Source: Comamonas sp. JUb58
Lineage (GTDB): Bacteria > Pseudomonadota > Gammaproteobacteria > Burkholderiales > Burkholderiaceae_C
NCBI RefSeq assembly: GCF_004364775.1
Contig: NZ_SOAL01000004.1
Span: forward strand, 1 to 64,000
Direction: 5' to 3'
DNA: 64,000 bases
Shown here: positions 1 through 9,876 of the stretch, in pieces
How positions within the stretch are numbered: position 1 is the first letter of the stretch
Layout of the letters: every line of letters starts with the position of its first letter
Position numbers and translations under genes: made by a program
Notes under the pieces: model-generated
Databases searched by the model: none
The model's input: the letters and a program-made list of their open reading frames with translations, nothing else
Told to the model about the DNA's origin: nothing

Positions 1-14
1 TTGCGGTCGAGCAC
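1..14 (-). CDS. 5' tip of an unidentified leftward gene
   Basis: On the minus strand an AGGAGG ribosome-binding site (25-20) lies five bases before a GTG codon (14-12), followed by Leu-Asp-Arg before the window edge. This is a convincing translation start, but only four codons are visible, so the product cannot be named. It is divergent from the SDR gene, and the roughly 150 bp between them would hold both promoters. Confidence 0.4.
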
Positions 15-165
15 TTGTTCCTCCTGATTGCCGTTGAATCAGGCCTTAGGGTACTCAAGCGTTCGCCAGTCATCCACGGAATTCAGCGATGAACCTTTTT
101 TTGTGACTGCTCGCCGCCCAGCTCTGGGCTAAGATGCATCGATCCAACAACCAGGAGACATAGCG

Positions 166-924
166 ATGCAAATCGCCAACAAGGTATTTATCGTCACAGG
201 CGGCGCTTCGGGCCTGGGAGAAGGCTCGGCACGCATGCTGACCCGCGAGGGCGCGACCGTCGTCATCGCCGATATGCAGGCAGAAAAAGGCAAGGCACTG
301 GCCCAGGAACTGGGCGGCGCCTTTGTGCAATGCGATGTGTCCAATGCAGAACAGGCCCAGGCCGTGGTCGCCAAGGCGGTATCGCTGGGCAAGCTGTTTG
401 GCCTGGTCAACTGCGCCGGCATCGCACCGGCTGAAAAGACCGTGGGCAAAAAAGGCGCCCACTCGCTGGAGGTGTTCAGCAAGACCATCACGGTCAACCT
501 GATCGGCAGCTTCAACATGATCCGCCTCTGCGCCGAAGCCATGGGCCAGAACGAGCCCGAAGCCACTGGCGAGCGCGGCGTGCTGATCTCGACGGCCAGC
601 GTTGCCGCCTACGACGGCCAGATCGGCCAGGCCGCCTATGCAGCCTCCAAGGGCGGCGTGGTCGGCATGACCTTGCCCATCGCCCGCGATCTGGCGCGCA
701 GCGGCATCCGCAACATGACGATTGCTCCCGGCATTTTCGGCACCCCCATGCTGTTTGGCATGCCCCAGGAGGTGCAGGATGCCCTCGCCGCCGGCGTGCC
801 CTTCCCCAGCCGCCTGGGCACCCCTGAGGACTATGCCAAGCTGGTCAAACACATTGTCGAGAACGACATGCTCAATGGCGAAGTGATTCGCCTCGACGGC
901 GCCATCCGACTGGCACCGAAGTAA
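166..924 (+). CDS. SDR family oxidoreductase, 3-hydroxyacyl-CoA dehydrogenase type
   Basis: A 252-residue short-chain dehydrogenase, the normal size for the classical SDR family. The Rossmann motif TGGASGLG is at residues 11-18, NCAG at about 82-85, and the catalytic triad is Ser145, Tyr158 and Lys162 (YAASK). The C-terminal GxxGTPM-like segment and overall pattern resemble the type II 3-hydroxyacyl-CoA dehydrogenase (HSD17B10-like) group, which oxidises 3-hydroxyacyl-CoA with NAD in the cytoplasm. The start is the ATG after an AGGAGA site. It is monocistronic, with a terminator hairpin about 30 bp downstream. Substrate is inferred from family only; another secondary alcohol is possible. Confidence 0.85.
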   Translation: MQIANKVFIVTGGASGLGEGSARMLTREGATVVIADMQAEKGKALAQELGGAFVQCDVSNAEQAQAVVAKAVSLGKLFGLVNCAGIAPAEKTVGKKGAHSLEVFSKTITVNLIGSFNMIRLCAEAMGQNEPEATGERGVLISTASVAAYDGQIGQAAYAASKGGVVGMTLPIARDLARSGIRNMTIAPGIFGTPMLFGMPQEVQDALAAGVPFPSRLGTPEDYAKLVKHIVENDMLNGEVIRLDGAIRLAPK

Positions 925-954
925 GACTGCAGGCCTGCGGGCCTTGCCAAGCAA

Positions 955-995
955 AAAAGCCGATCTGCAGGGGCCACCCGGCGATCGGCTTTTTC
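955..995 (+). terminator. Rho-independent terminator after the SDR gene
   Basis: Inverted arms AGCCGATC (958-965) and GATCGGCT (983-990), followed by a T run and preceded by an A run, so it may work in both directions. Confidence 0.7.
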
Positions 996-1026
996 TTGGG
1001 CGCTGCACGCCGGCAGCGGCCATGAA

Positions 1027-1060
1027 AAAAGCCTTCTTGCCGCATGACAAGAAGGCTTTT
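1027..1060 (-). terminator. Terminator of the tRNA array
   Basis: Arms AAAAGCCTTCTTG (1027-1039) and CAAGAAGGCTTTT (1048-1060) form a 13-bp stem. Read leftward it ends in a T run directly after the last tRNA-Asp, so it should end the tRNA transcript. Confidence 0.8.
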
Positions 1061-1066
1061 GGAATC

Positions 1067-1143
1067 TGGCGGAGTGGACGGGACTCGAACCCGCGACCCC
1101 CGGCGTGACAGGCCGGTATTCTAACCAACTGAACTACCACTCC
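1067..1143 (-). tRNA. tRNA-Asp (GUC), copy 1
   Basis: 77-nt cloverleaf with encoded CCA. The anticodon loop CTGTCAC gives GUC. It is the last gene of the leftward array. Confidence 0.97.
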
Positions 1144-1159
1144 TGGCAGAAAGCTTTGC

Positions 1160-1174
1160 TAGCCGTGACGGCTA
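1160..1174 (-). repeat. Spacer hairpin between tRNA-Glu and tRNA-Asp, variant form
   Basis: TAGCCG-TGA-CGGCTA. The same spacer in the other three units carries GCTAT-TAT-ATAGC (1603-1615, 2045-2057, 2329-2341). The bases differ but the hairpin is kept, which points to a structural role such as processing of the tRNA precursor. Confidence 0.55.
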
Positions 1175-1189
1175 CAAGTGCTTCAAACT

Positions 1190-1265
1190 TGGCGACCCTA
1201 CGGGGATTCGAACCCCGGTACTCACCGTGAAAGGGTGATGTCCTAGGCCTCTAGACGATAGGGTC
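1190..1265 (-). tRNA. tRNA-Glu (UUC), copy 1
   Basis: 76-nt cloverleaf with encoded CCA. The anticodon loop CTTTCAC gives UUC. Confidence 0.97.
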
Positions 1266-1323
1266 AATCCTAGAACTTTGTCTGCGCTGCATTGCTGGTG
1301 CAATGCCTCAGACAAGTTTTAAT

Positions 1324-1399
<76 letters not shown>

Positions 1400-1507
1400 C
1401 AATTTGCTGATATCAAGCCATGACTTTGTCGGTCTCACTCGCTGTACCTTAGTACAGCTTCGCGAGCCCTTCGCGTCCTGACATGATCTCAACAAATTTC
1501 TAAACTG

Positions 1508-1584
1508 TGGCGGAGTGGACGGGACTCGAACCCGCGACCCCCGGCGTGACAGGCCGGTATTCTAACCAACTGAACTACCACTCC
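1508..1584 (-). tRNA. tRNA-Asp (GUC), copy 2
   Basis: Same sequence as copy 1. It starts the second repeat of the roughly 441-bp unit. Confidence 0.97.
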
Positions 1585-1632
1585 TGGCAGAAAGCTTTGC
1601 TAGCTATTATATAGCATCAAGTGCTTCAAACT

Positions 1633-1708
1633 TGGCGACCCTACGGGGATTCGAACCCCGGTACTCACCGTGAAAGGGTGATGTCCTAGGCCTCTAGACG
1701 ATAGGGTC
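1633..1708 (-). tRNA. tRNA-Glu (UUC), copy 2
   Basis: Same sequence as copy 1, with encoded CCA and anticodon UUC. Confidence 0.97.
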
Positions 1709-1765
1709 AATCCTAGAACTTTGTCTGCGCTGCATTGCTGGTGCAATGCCTCAGACAAGTTTAAT

Positions 1766-1841
<76 letters not shown>

Positions 1842-1949
1842 CAATATTTTTATATCAACCCAATACTTTGTCGGAGTCACTCGCTGTACCTGAGTACAGC
1901 TTCGCGGCTCCTTCGCGCCTTGGCTCGATCTAAAAACATTTAACAACTG

Positions 1950-2026
1950 TGGCGGAGTGGACGGGACTCGAACCCGCGACCCCCGGCGTGACAGGCCGGT
2001 ATTCTAACCAACTGAACTACCACTCC
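1950..2026 (-). tRNA. tRNA-Asp (GUC), copy 3
   Basis: Same sequence as the other copies. In this unit no tRNA-Ala precedes the Glu gene. Confidence 0.97.
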
Positions 2027-2074
2027 TGGCAGGAAGCTTTGCTAGCTATTATATAGCATCAAGTGCTTCAAACT

Positions 2075-2150
2075 TGGCGACCCTACGGGGATTCGAACCC
2101 CGGTACTCACCGTGAAAGGGTGATGTCCTAGGCCTCTAGACGATAGGGTC
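2075..2150 (-). tRNA. tRNA-Glu (UUC), copy 3
   Basis: Same sequence as the other copies. Upstream, where tRNA-Ala stands in the other units, there is a terminator-like hairpin instead (2181-2211). Confidence 0.97.
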
Positions 2151-2180
2151 AAAACCTGGACTTGCCTTGCGGCTGTCGAT

Positions 2181-2211
2181 TAAAAAAGCGCCCTCTTACT
2201 CAAAGGCGCTT
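2181..2211 (-). terminator. Internal terminator in the tRNA array
   Basis: Arms AAGCGCC (2186-2192) and GGCGCTT (2205-2211), followed in the leftward direction by six T. It would end the gltX-Ala-Glu-Asp transcript and leave the remaining eight tRNAs to another promoter or to read-through. No good promoter is visible in the 37 bases before tRNA-Glu copy 3. Confidence 0.6.
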
Positions 2212-2233
2212 CTCATCGAGCGACTAACCAAAC

Positions 2234-2310
2234 TGGCGGAGTGGACGGGACTCGAACCCGCGACCCCCGGCGTGACAGGCCGGTATTCTAACCAACTGAA
2301 CTACCACTCC
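2234..2310 (-). tRNA. tRNA-Asp (GUC), copy 4
   Basis: Same sequence as the other copies, with encoded CCA and anticodon GUC. Confidence 0.97.
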
Positions 2311-2358
2311 TGGCAGGAAGCTTTGCTAGCTATTATATAGCATCAAGCGCTTCAAACT

Positions 2359-2434
2359 TGGCGACCCTACGGGGATTCGAACCCCGGTACTCACCGTGAA
2401 AGGGTGATGTCCTAGGCCTCTAGACGATAGGGTC
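2359..2434 (-). tRNA. tRNA-Glu (UUC), copy 4
   Basis: Same sequence as the other copies, with encoded CCA and anticodon UUC. Confidence 0.97.
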
Positions 2435-2471
2435 AAAACCTAAGAACCGATTTCTCGTTTCCGATAATCTT

Positions 2472-2547
<76 letters not shown>

Positions 2548-2611
2548 GTATCGGCAAGTTTTACAATTTACTTGTTGCTGCTCACCGAAGACTCGAATTA
2601 TAGGGTGTATT

Positions 2612-4012
2612 TCAGCGCTTTTGCAGTCTTTCGATAATTTTTTCACGACCGAGTAATGCAAGCACTGCGTCTACCGAAGGCGTATGGGCTGTACCCACGG
2701 CCAAAACACGCACCGGCATCGCCAGTTGCGGCATCTTCATGCCGTGTGCCTTGAGCACTTGCTTGAAGCCAGCGCTGATCGCTTCCTTGCTCCAATCACC
2801 CTCTTGCAGCACCTGCAGCAGCTCGTCGATCACCGGAATGATCTCGGGCGTTACATGGGTGCTCAGGTCTTCTGCGCTGGGCTGCACGTCCTTGTAGAAC
2901 ACCTGGGCCCATTGCGCCAGATCCACCAGGGTATCGCAGCGGTCTTTGAACAGCGCACAGATGCGTGGCAGGCGGCCATCGCCCACGGTGATGCTGTCCA
3001 GGCCCAGGTTCTTCAGGAACGGGGTCAGCATGGCGGCCAGTTCGTCATCGGGCGTCAGCTTCATGTGCTGGGCATTGACCCAGCGCAGCTTGGCCTCGTC
3101 GAACTGGCCCGCGCTGCGGCCCAGGTGGTCCAGGTTGAACCACTCCAGGAACTGCTGGCGCGAGAAGATTTCGTCATCGCCGTGGCTCCAGCCCAGGCGT
3201 GCCAGGTAGTTCACCATGGCATCGGCCAGGTAGCCTTCGTCGCGGTATTGGGTCACGGCCTTGGCGCCATTGCGCTTGCTCATCTTCTCGCCCTGCTCGT
3301 TGAGCACGGTGGGCAGGTGGGCAAACACGGGCACATCGGCACCCAGCGCTTCAAAAATGTGGATCTGGCGCGGCGTGTTGTTCACATGGTCGTCACCACG
3401 GATCACGTGGGTGATGGCCATGTCCATGTCATCGACGCAGACGCAGAAGTTGTAGGTCGGCGTGCCATCAGGGCGGGCAATGACCAGGTCATCCAGTTCC
3501 GAATTCTGGAACTCGATGCGGCCCTTGCACTTGTCTTCCCAGGCCACCACGCCGGTCAGCGGCGTCTTGAAACGCAGCACGGGCTTGACGCCTTCGGGCA
3601 CAGGCGGCAGCACCTTGCCTTCTTCGGGGCGCCAAGTGCCGTCATAGCGTGGCTTTTCCTTGTTGGCCATCTGCTTTTCACGCAGCGCGTCCAGCTCTTC
3701 CATGCTCATGTAGCAGGGGTAGACAGCACCCTTTTCTTGCAGCGTGGCCAGCACTTCCTTGTATCGGTCCATGCGCTGCATCTGGTAGAACGGGCCCTCA
3801 TTGGGGTCCAGTTGCAGCCAGGCCATGCCTTCCAGAATCACATCGACGGAGGCCTGGTTGGAGCGCTCCAGATCGGTGTCTTCGATGCGCAGGATGAAAT
3901 CGCCCTGGTTGGCGCGTGCAAAGGCCCAGGGGTAGAGGGCCGAGCGGATGTTGCCCAGGTGGATAAAGCCGGTAGGCGATGGGGCAAAACGGGTACGTAC
4001 TTTGGTGCTCAT
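2612..4012 (-). CDS. gltX: Glutamate--tRNA ligase
   Basis: A class I aminoacyl-tRNA synthetase of 466 residues, the usual bacterial length, which charges tRNA-Glu with glutamate in the cytoplasm. The HIGH-type motif is at about residues 11-21 ([11 protein letters not shown]) and the KMSKR loop at about 245. The ATG start overlaps the metZ stop by four bases (ATGA), so the two are translationally coupled. Downstream on the same strand is the tRNA array with four tRNA-Glu genes, which places the enzyme and its substrate RNA in one transcription unit. Linkage of gltX to tRNA-Ala(GGC) and tRNA-Glu genes is also known in gammaproteobacteria. Confidence 0.97.
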   Translation of the reverse strand: MSTKVRTRFAPSPTGFIHLGNIRSALYPWAFARANQGDFILRIEDTDLERSNQASVDVILEGMAWLQLDPNEGPFYQMQRMDRYKEVLATLQEKGAVYPCYMSMEELDALREKQMANKEKPRYDGTWRPEEGKVLPPVPEGVKPVLRFKTPLTGVVAWEDKCKGRIEFQNSELDDLVIARPDGTPTYNFCVCVDDMDMAITHVIRGDDHVNNTPRQIHIFEALGADVPVFAHLPTVLNEQGEKMSKRNGAKAVTQYRDEGYLADAMVNYLARLGWSHGDDEIFSRQQFLEWFNLDHLGRSAGQFDEAKLRWVNAQHMKLTPDDELAAMLTPFLKNLGLDSITVGDGRLPRICALFKDRCDTLVDLAQWAQVFYKDVQPSAEDLSTHVTPEIIPVIDELLQVLQEGDWSKEAISAGFKQVLKAHGMKMPQLAMPVRVLAVGTAHTPSVDAVLALLGREKIIERLQKR

Positions 4013-5223
4013 GTCAGGGTATCCAGGCCGCGCAACAGGTCGGCTTTCAAATCATCCAGGTGTTCCAGGCCGACGGAAATGCGGATCAGGCCCTGGCCCA
4101 CGCCAGCGGACTGGCGCTGCTCTTCGGTCAGGCGGCCATGCGAGGTACTGGCCGGGTGGGTGATCGTGGTCTTCACATCACCCAGGTTGGCCGTGATCGA
4201 GCACAGCAAGGTGCTGTCGACCACATGGAAGGCATTGGCGCGCAGCTGTTCCGCGCCCTCACCCACCACATCAAAGGCCAGCACGGCGCCGCCCATGCCA
4301 TTTTGCTGGCGCATCGCCAGCGCATGCTGCGGGTGGCTTTCCAGACCAGGGTAGTACACCCGTGCCACCTTGGGATGCGCCTCCAGCCAGCGTGCCAGCT
4401 CCAGCGCCGCAGCGCTTTCGGCCTTCACACGCAGGGACAGGGTCTCCATACCCTTCATCACCACCCAGGCGTTAAAAGGCGAGAGGTTCAGACCCCCACT
4501 GCGCAGGAAGGTACCCATGACCTTGTCGACCAGCGCGACGGTGCCGCAGACGGCGCCGGCCATCACACGGCCCTGGCCATCGAGGAACTTGGTGCCCGAA
4601 TGCACCACCAGATCAGCGCCCAGCTTGGCCGGTTGCTGCAGCACGGGGGTGGCAAAGCTGTTGTCCACCGCCAGCAGGGCGCCATGCGCATGGGCGATGT
4701 CGGCCAGCGCGGCAATGTCGCACAGATCGGTCAGCGGGTTGGTCGGCGTCTCGGCAAACAGCATGCGCGTGTTGGGCCGGATGGCGGCCTTCCAGGCTTC
4801 CACATCGGTTTGCGACACAAAGCTGGTTTCCACGCCAAAGCGGGCCATCTCGGTGCCCAGCAGCTTGATCGTCGAGCCGAACATGGACTGCGAGCAGATC
4901 ACATGGTCACCGGTCTTCAGCACGGTCAGGGCCACCAGCAAGATGGCGGACATGCCGGTCGAGGTGGCGATGGCGCACTCGGTGCCTTCCATCGCGGCCA
5001 GGCGGCGCTCAAAGCTGGTCACCGTGGGGTTGCCAGTGCGGGTGTAGGTGTAGCCCTCTTCCAGCGCGGCAAAGCGGCGCGCGGCCGTCTCGGCATTGGG
5101 TTGCACAAAGCTGCTGGCCAGGTACAGGGCTTCGCTGTGCTCGCCCCATTGGCTGCGCTCCACCGCCTCACGGACCGCCAAGGTATCGGGATGCAGGCCC
5201 GGCGGCAATTTCTTATCAGTCAT
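4009..5223 (-). CDS. metZ: O-succinylhomoserine sulfhydrylase
   Basis: A PLP enzyme of the Cys/Met metabolism family (404 residues from the chosen ATG) that makes homocysteine from O-succinylhomoserine and sulfide in methionine biosynthesis. The YTRTGNPT motif and the PLP lysine in SGTKF (about residue 210) are present. The ATG at 5223 follows a GGGAAGAAG site; an upstream in-frame TTG at 5235 is less likely. It lies between purF and gltX in a leftward operon, an order known from Burkholderiales and Pseudomonas. Cystathionine gamma-synthase is the close alternative, but the context and sequence favour MetZ. Confidence 0.93.
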   Translation of the reverse strand: MTDKKLPPGLHPDTLAVREAVERSQWGEHSEALYLASSFVQPNAETAARRFAALEEGYTYTRTGNPTVTSFERRLAAMEGTECAIATSTGMSAILLVALTVLKTGDHVICSQSMFGSTIKLLGTEMARFGVETSFVSQTDVEAWKAAIRPNTRMLFAETPTNPLTDLCDIAALADIAHAHGALLAVDNSFATPVLQQPAKLGADLVVHSGTKFLDGQGRVMAGAVCGTVALVDKVMGTFLRSGGLNLSPFNAWVVMKGMETLSLRVKAESAAALELARWLEAHPKVARVYYPGLESHPQHALAMRQQNGMGGAVLAFDVVGEGAEQLRANAFHVVDSTLLCSITANLGDVKTTITHPASTSHGRLTEEQRQSAGVGQGLIRISVGLEHLDDLKADLLRGLDTLT

Positions 5224-5253
5224 TCTTCTTCCCAAACAGTACGCAGACCGCTA

Positions 5254-6765
5254 TCAAGCCGCATCCGTCACATCTGCATTGCGCAGCGACAGACGCGAGG
5301 TATCGAGATCATCCTCTTCGATGGACACGCGGCCTTCGTTGACCTGCGAGATGCCCTCGGGCGTGATGCCGGTGACATAGACGCCGTCAAAGCAAGAAGC
5401 CTCGAAACCATGCACGCCCGTGTTGAGCTTGCCCACGGCATTCTTCATGCCATCGACATCCTGGTAGATCAGCGCATCGCAGCCGATGTACTGGCGAATC
5501 TCTTCCAGGCTGCGGCCATGGGCCACCAGTTCCTTGGCGGTGGGCATGTCGATACCGTAGACATTGGGGAAACGCACCGGTGGCGCAGCGCTGGCCAGGT
5601 AAACCTTGTTGGCGCCGGCGTCGCGGGCCATCTGCACGATTTCCTTGGAGGTGGTGCCGCGCACGATGGAGTCATCGACCAGCAGCACATTGCGGCCCTG
5701 GAACTCGCTGCCAATGGCGTTGAGCTTCTGGCGCACCGACTTCTTGCGCGCGCCTTGGCCCGGCATGATGAAGGTACGGCCCACATAGCGGTTCTTGACG
5801 AAGCCTTCGCGGTAGGGCTTGCCCAGCAGTTGGGCCAGTTGCATCGCGCTGGGGCGGCTCGATTCGGGGATCGGGATCACCGCATCGATCTCGTTGGGCG
5901 GCACCATCGAGATCACGCGCTTGGCCAGGGTCTCGCCCAGGTTCAGACGTGCCTGGTAGACCGACATGCCATCGAGCACAGAATCCGGACGTGCCAGGTA
6001 GACAAACTCGAAAATGCAGGGGTGCAGGCTGGGGTTCTCCGCGCATTGCTCGAAGGTCAGCGAGCCATCGTCGCCGATGAACACGGCTTCGCCCGGGGCA
6101 ATATCGCGCTCCAGCTGCTGCATCGTGCCTTCCAGCGCCACCGATTCGCTGGCCACCATCACGGTGCCATCGGCGCCACGGCCAATGCACAGCGGGCGGA
6201 TGCCGTTGGGATCGCGGAAAGCGACCACACCGTGGCCGGCGATCAGCGCGATCACCGCGTAGGAGCCCTGCACGCGCTTGTGCACCGCGCGGATGGCGTT
6301 GAACACATCCTGCTTTTGCAGCGGGATGCCATGGGTGGCGCGCTCCAGCTCATGGGCGAACACGTTGAGCAGCACTTCCGAATCGCTCTCGGTGTTGGTG
6401 TGGCGGTGGTCGGTGGAGAACAGCTCCTTGCGCAGCTCAACCGCATTGGTCAGGTTGCCGTTGTGCACCAGCACAATGCCGAAGGGCGCATTCACGTAGA
6501 AAGGCTGGGCTTCCTCTTCGCTGTAGGCATTGCCTGCCGTGGGGTAGCGCACCTGGCCCAGGCCCACATTGCCGGGCAAGGCCCGCATATTGCGGGTACG
6601 GAAGACATCCTTGACCATGCCCTTGGCCTTGTGCATGAAGAATTTGCGACCCTGCTGGGTTGCAATGCCTGCCGCATCCTGTCCACGGTGTTGCAGCAGC
6701 AACAGCGCGTCATAGATCAATTGATTGACCGGCGTGCTACTGACGACTCCGACGATTCCACACAT
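5254..6765 (-). CDS. purF: Amidophosphoribosyltransferase
   Basis: First enzyme of de novo purine synthesis, transferring amide nitrogen from glutamine to PRPP. 503 residues. The N-terminal nucleophile hydrolase domain begins MCGIVGVV, with Cys2 directly exposed once Met is removed, so there is no propeptide, as in the E. coli type. The PRPP-binding motif [13 protein letters not shown] is at about residues 360-375. It is 19 bp from cvpA upstream, and cvpA-purF linkage is widely conserved. Purine repression would act at an upstream promoter; I saw no PurR box that I could defend. Confidence 0.97.
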   Translation of the reverse strand: MCGIVGVVSSTPVNQLIYDALLLLQHRGQDAAGIATQQGRKFFMHKAKGMVKDVFRTRNMRALPGNVGLGQVRYPTAGNAYSEEEAQPFYVNAPFGIVLVHNGNLTNAVELRKELFSTDHRHTNTESDSEVLLNVFAHELERATHGIPLQKQDVFNAIRAVHKRVQGSYAVIALIAGHGVVAFRDPNGIRPLCIGRGADGTVMVASESVALEGTMQQLERDIAPGEAVFIGDDGSLTFEQCAENPSLHPCIFEFVYLARPDSVLDGMSVYQARLNLGETLAKRVISMVPPNEIDAVIPIPESSRPSAMQLAQLLGKPYREGFVKNRYVGRTFIMPGQGARKKSVRQKLNAIGSEFQGRNVLLVDDSIVRGTTSKEIVQMARDAGANKVYLASAAPPVRFPNVYGIDMPTAKELVAHGRSLEEIRQYIGCDALIYQDVDGMKNAVGKLNTGVHGFEASCFDGVYVTGITPEGISQVNEGRVSIEEDDLDTSRLSLRNADVTDAA

Positions 6766-6784
6766 ATTGAGCGTTCCAAAAACG

Positions 6785-7324
6785 TTAACGCGGCTCTGCC
6801 GCGATGCGTGAACCAGCTTCGGTGAGCTGATCCACCAGCGAAGACCAATGTCTTCCCAATTCTTGCGGCATCCATGGCCGCAACACTGACACTGCCGACA
6901 CCAGATGCGGTGCGAAGACTGAAGTGTTCCAGATTTGCGATTCCCGCATCGATGTCAGCATAAAAACCAGAGCGATCAACACAAGTAGTAACACCCCACG
7001 CAGGGCGCCAAACAGCGCGCCCAGCGTGCGGTCAAAGGGCCGCAAACCCACGATCTGAACCAGCTTGCCGATGATGCGAATCACCAGGCCCAAAGCAAAG
7101 ATGGCGACAACAAAGACGATCACAAGGCCTGCGGCGATCCGCACGCCCTCGTCCATCTCCTGCATCGGCAACCACAGGCCGACCTGTGCGCCCCACAGGC
7201 GAGCGGCAAAAAAGGCCAGCACCCAGCTGATCAGCGACAGCACCTCGAACACCAGACCGCGCAGGGCGCCGATTAGCACCGATCCCAGCAGGATCAAGAT
7301 AAATACCCAGTCCAGTGCCGACAT
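6785..7324 (-). CDS. cvpA: CvpA family membrane protein
   Basis: A 179-residue inner-membrane protein with four hydrophobic segments (about residues 5-25, 28-50, 65-90 and 103-125) and a polar C-terminus. It is typical of the CvpA/colicin V production family, whose members affect envelope and biofilm traits by an unknown mechanism. Its position directly before purF is the classic arrangement. The ATG at 7324 follows a purine-rich stretch, and a 139-bp gap separates it from the SPOR gene upstream. Confidence 0.9.
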   Translation of the reverse strand: MSALDWVFILILLGSVLIGALRGLVFEVLSLISWVLAFFAARLWGAQVGLWLPMQEMDEGVRIAAGLVIVFVVAIFALGLVIRIIGKLVQIVGLRPFDRTLGALFGALRGVLLLVLIALVFMLTSMRESQIWNTSVFAPHLVSAVSVLRPWMPQELGRHWSSLVDQLTEAGSRIAAEPR

Positions 7325-7463
7325 GTCAATGCTCCGTCCACAAGGACCAGGGAGCGCCTGCCAGGGCCCGCACCCGGCATGGGGTGCATGGCAATGACGA
7401 GGCGCGGTAGAAAGGTGTCACAACAACAGGTGGTGGGGTCGGCAGTGGGCAGCGGCGCCAGTC

Positions 7464-8450
7464 TTACATCGGCAGCAGCGCAGCGGGCAGGCCCTGGGCG
7501 CGCACCTTGGCTGCGGCGCTGTCAGCCTCTTCCTTGCTGTTGAACGGCCCGACCCGCACACGGATGCGGTTGCCCGATGCCGTCTTGACCGACTGCGTAT
7601 ACGCAGGCACACCGGCCATCTGCAGCTTGGCGCGCACTTCGGCGGCCTTGCTCTCTTCGGCAAAGGCACCCACCTGGATCGCATAGCGGCTGGCTGCCGC
7701 CGCCGGCTTGGCAGCGGGCGCAGCAGCTGGTGCTGCCGCAGGCGCGCTGGCCGTGCGGCCTTCCATCATCGCGCGGACCCGGTCGGCTTCGTCATCGCGC
7801 TTGGGCTTGGCGGGTTCTGCCGGCTTGGGCTTGGGCTCTTCCTTGGGCTTGGCCTCAGGTTTGGGCTCGGGCTTGGGTTCGGGTTTAGGTGCCGGCTTGG
7901 GCTCAGGTTTGGGTTCTGGCTTGGCAGCAGGCTCTGGTTTGGCCGCTGGCTCGGGCTTGCTGGTCGTGGTGGCCGGCTTGTCGGCGGGTTTGCTGGTGGC
8001 AGCCGTTGCTGCGGCGGCGGTCGCGGCGGCTGCGGCAGTGGCGCCAGCCGCTGCAGAGGCCGCGGGGGCCGTAGCAGCAGGGCTGGCCGCATTGTTTCTC
8101 GCGCCGACGATCTCTTCGCCCGCATCCAGGCCATTGTCATTGCCCGAATGGCTGCCGTGCGGCGCTGCGGCATTGGACGATGGCGGCACGGCCAGGGCGG
8201 CCACGCGCTCGCGGTCCGGGATCTCGATCGAGGCATTGACCGGCACGGGGCGTGGCTGGGTGTCGAACAGCATCGGAAAGCCGATGATAGCCGCCAGCAC
8301 CAGCACCGTGGCACCGATCAGGCGGTGGCGCGCACGGCGGCGCATGGCATCCACACTTTCGGCGGGATTGCTGCGCGGCGCGCGAATCACGCGCGGGCTC
8401 TCCGCTTCCTGTTGCTTTTTACCGGGCCATCGAAGATTGAAAATTGCCAT
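7464..8450 (-). CDS. SPOR domain cell-envelope protein (DedD-like)
   Basis: 328 residues. There is a short basic cytoplasmic N-terminus, one transmembrane helix at about residues 43-63 (RLIGATVLVLAAIIGFPMLF), and a long Ala/Pro/Lys/Glu-rich linker with KPEPKPEP repeats (about 130-240). The C-terminal SPOR domain (about 250-328) binds denuded septal peptidoglycan glycan. The architecture matches DedD/FtsN-type proteins that localise to the division site, with the bulk in the periplasm. In many betaproteobacteria a DedD-like gene sits between folC and cvpA, as here. The linker repeats are compositional and are not a separate element. Confidence 0.88.
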   Translation of the reverse strand: MAIFNLRWPGKKQQEAESPRVIRAPRSNPAESVDAMRRRARHRLIGATVLVLAAIIGFPMLFDTQPRPVPVNASIEIPDRERVAALAVPPSSNAAAPHGSHSGNDNGLDAGEEIVGARNNAASPAATAPAASAAAGATAAAAATAAAATAATSKPADKPATTTSKPEPAAKPEPAAKPEPKPEPKPAPKPEPKPEPKPEAKPKEEPKPKPAEPAKPKRDDEADRVRAMMEGRTASAPAAAPAAAPAAKPAAAASRYAIQVGAFAEESKAAEVRAKLQMAGVPAYTQSVKTASGNRIRVRVGPFNSKEEADSAAAKVRAQGLPAALLPM

Positions 8451-8510
8451 GGACGATTGGAGGTGGAGCTTGAAAACAGGTCGCTGGACAAGCCCTATGG
8501 AGGGCTGCTT

Positions 8511-9830
8511 TTAGTTCAGATGCTTGGCATCGAGCCGTGGCACGCCATGCTTCAACACCCCGCCCACCGTAAAGAACGAGCCGAAAACGACGATTCTATC
8601 AGCGGGCCCCGCCGCTTCGACGGCCGCCTGGAATGCGGCCATCGGGTCTGGGTAACAAGCTGTAGCCACATCACGGCGCTGGTCGGACAGCAGGTGCACC
8701 GCATTCCATTTGGACTGCAGGTCCGCCGCCTTCTCGGCGCGCTCGGTCGGCAGGTCGCAGAAATACCAGCGATCCACCAGGGGGCCGACCTTGCGCAGCA
8801 TCGGCGTCAGGTCCTTGTCATGCATGGCGCCAAAGATCGCGTGGGTGACGGGGAAGTAGCCCATCGCATCCAGGTTGGCCGTCAAGGCCGCAATGGCGTG
8901 CGGGTTGTGCGCCACATCCAGCACCAGGGCCGGCTGGCCGGGCACGATCTGGAAGCGGCCTGGCAGCTCGACCATGGCCAGGCCATTGCGCACAGCCTGG
9001 GCCGTGACGGGCAGCACCTGGCGCAGCGCCTCGTAAGCGGCCAGCACGCCGGAGGCATTGACCAGCTGGTTGGCACCGCGCAGCGCCGGGTAGGCCATGC
9101 CGGCATAGCGGCGGCCGCGCCCTGCCCAGCTCCACTGCTGCTTGTCGCCCTCATAGTTGAAATCGCGGCCGAAGCGCCACAGGTCGGCGCCAATGCTTTG
9201 CGCGTAGTCAATCACGCTTTGCGGCGGCACCGGGTCGCTGACGATGGCCGGTTTGCCCGGGCGCATGATGCCGGCCTTCTCGCGGCCGATCGATTCGCGG
9301 TCGGGGCCCAGCAGGTCCATATGGTCCAGATCGATGCTGGTGATGATGGCGCAGTCCGTGTCGATCATATTGGTGGCATCGAGCCGGCCGCCCAGGCCCA
9401 CTTCCAGAATCGCCACATCCAGCTTGGCCTGGCTCAGCAGGCGCAGGATCGCCAGGGTGGTGAACTCGAAATAGCTCAGCGATATCTCGGGCGCCTGCAG
9501 GCGAGCCGCTTCCACCGCTTCGAAATGCGGCAGCAGATCGGCGGCCGAGACGATCTCGCCGTGCACGCGGCAGCGCTCTTCAAAATGCACCAGGTGGGGC
9601 GAGGTGAACACCCCGGGGCGGTAGCCGGCTTCCAGCGCCACGGCCTCCAGCATGGCGCAGGTCGAACCCTTGCCATTGGTGCCCGCCACCGTGATCACCG
9701 GGCAGGGAAAGCGCAGCGCCAGGCGCTCGGCCACGGCCTTGACGCGGGTCAGCCCCATGTCAATGGTTTTGGGATGAATCTGCTCGCAGTGGCTCAGCCA
9801 CTGGTCCAAGGTATCGAAACGGGTTTGCAT
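8511..9830 (-). CDS. folC: Bifunctional folylpolyglutamate synthase/dihydrofolate synthase
   Basis: A Mur-ligase-like ATP enzyme of about 439 residues that adds glutamate to dihydropteroate and to tetrahydrofolates. The P-loop VAGTNGKGST is near residue 50 and the folate-ligase signature GLGGRLDATN near residue 145. I chose the ATG at 9830 (MQTRFDTL) because homologues begin there and because a longer frame would run past the divergent ArsC-like start. It heads the leftward block SPOR-cvpA-purF-metZ-gltX. In other Burkholderiales accD precedes folC; here the upstream neighbour is divergent instead. Confidence 0.95.
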   Translation of the reverse strand: MQTRFDTLDQWLSHCEQIHPKTIDMGLTRVKAVAERLALRFPCPVITVAGTNGKGSTCAMLEAVALEAGYRPGVFTSPHLVHFEERCRVHGEIVSAADLLPHFEAVEAARLQAPEISLSYFEFTTLAILRLLSQAKLDVAILEVGLGGRLDATNMIDTDCAIITSIDLDHMDLLGPDRESIGREKAGIMRPGKPAIVSDPVPPQSVIDYAQSIGADLWRFGRDFNYEGDKQQWSWAGRGRRYAGMAYPALRGANQLVNASGVLAAYEALRQVLPVTAQAVRNGLAMVELPGRFQIVPGQPALVLDVAHNPHAIAALTANLDAMGYFPVTHAIFGAMHDKDLTPMLRKVGPLVDRWYFCDLPTERAEKAADLQSKWNAVHLLSDQRRDVATACYPDPMAAFQAAVEAAGPADRIVVFGSFFTVGGVLKHGVPRLDAKHLN

Positions 9831-9876
9831 GGGGCCAGATTGTCGCGTAATTGCGGCTGTGTCATCATTGTTCCCC

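Noticed and set aside
70-1140. 356-codon frame on the minus strand across the SDR gene and a tRNA
   Set aside because: It runs through a tRNA gene and antisense to a clear SDR gene.
3979-6825. 948-codon open frame on the plus strand opposite metZ and purF
   Set aside because: It is antisense to two well-supported genes, its composition is His/Gln/Gly-rich as is usual for GC-rich shadows, and it matches no family.
7700-8060. Tandem nucleotide repeats in the SPOR gene
   Set aside because: They encode the in-frame KPEP and Ala-rich periplasmic linker and are not a separate element.
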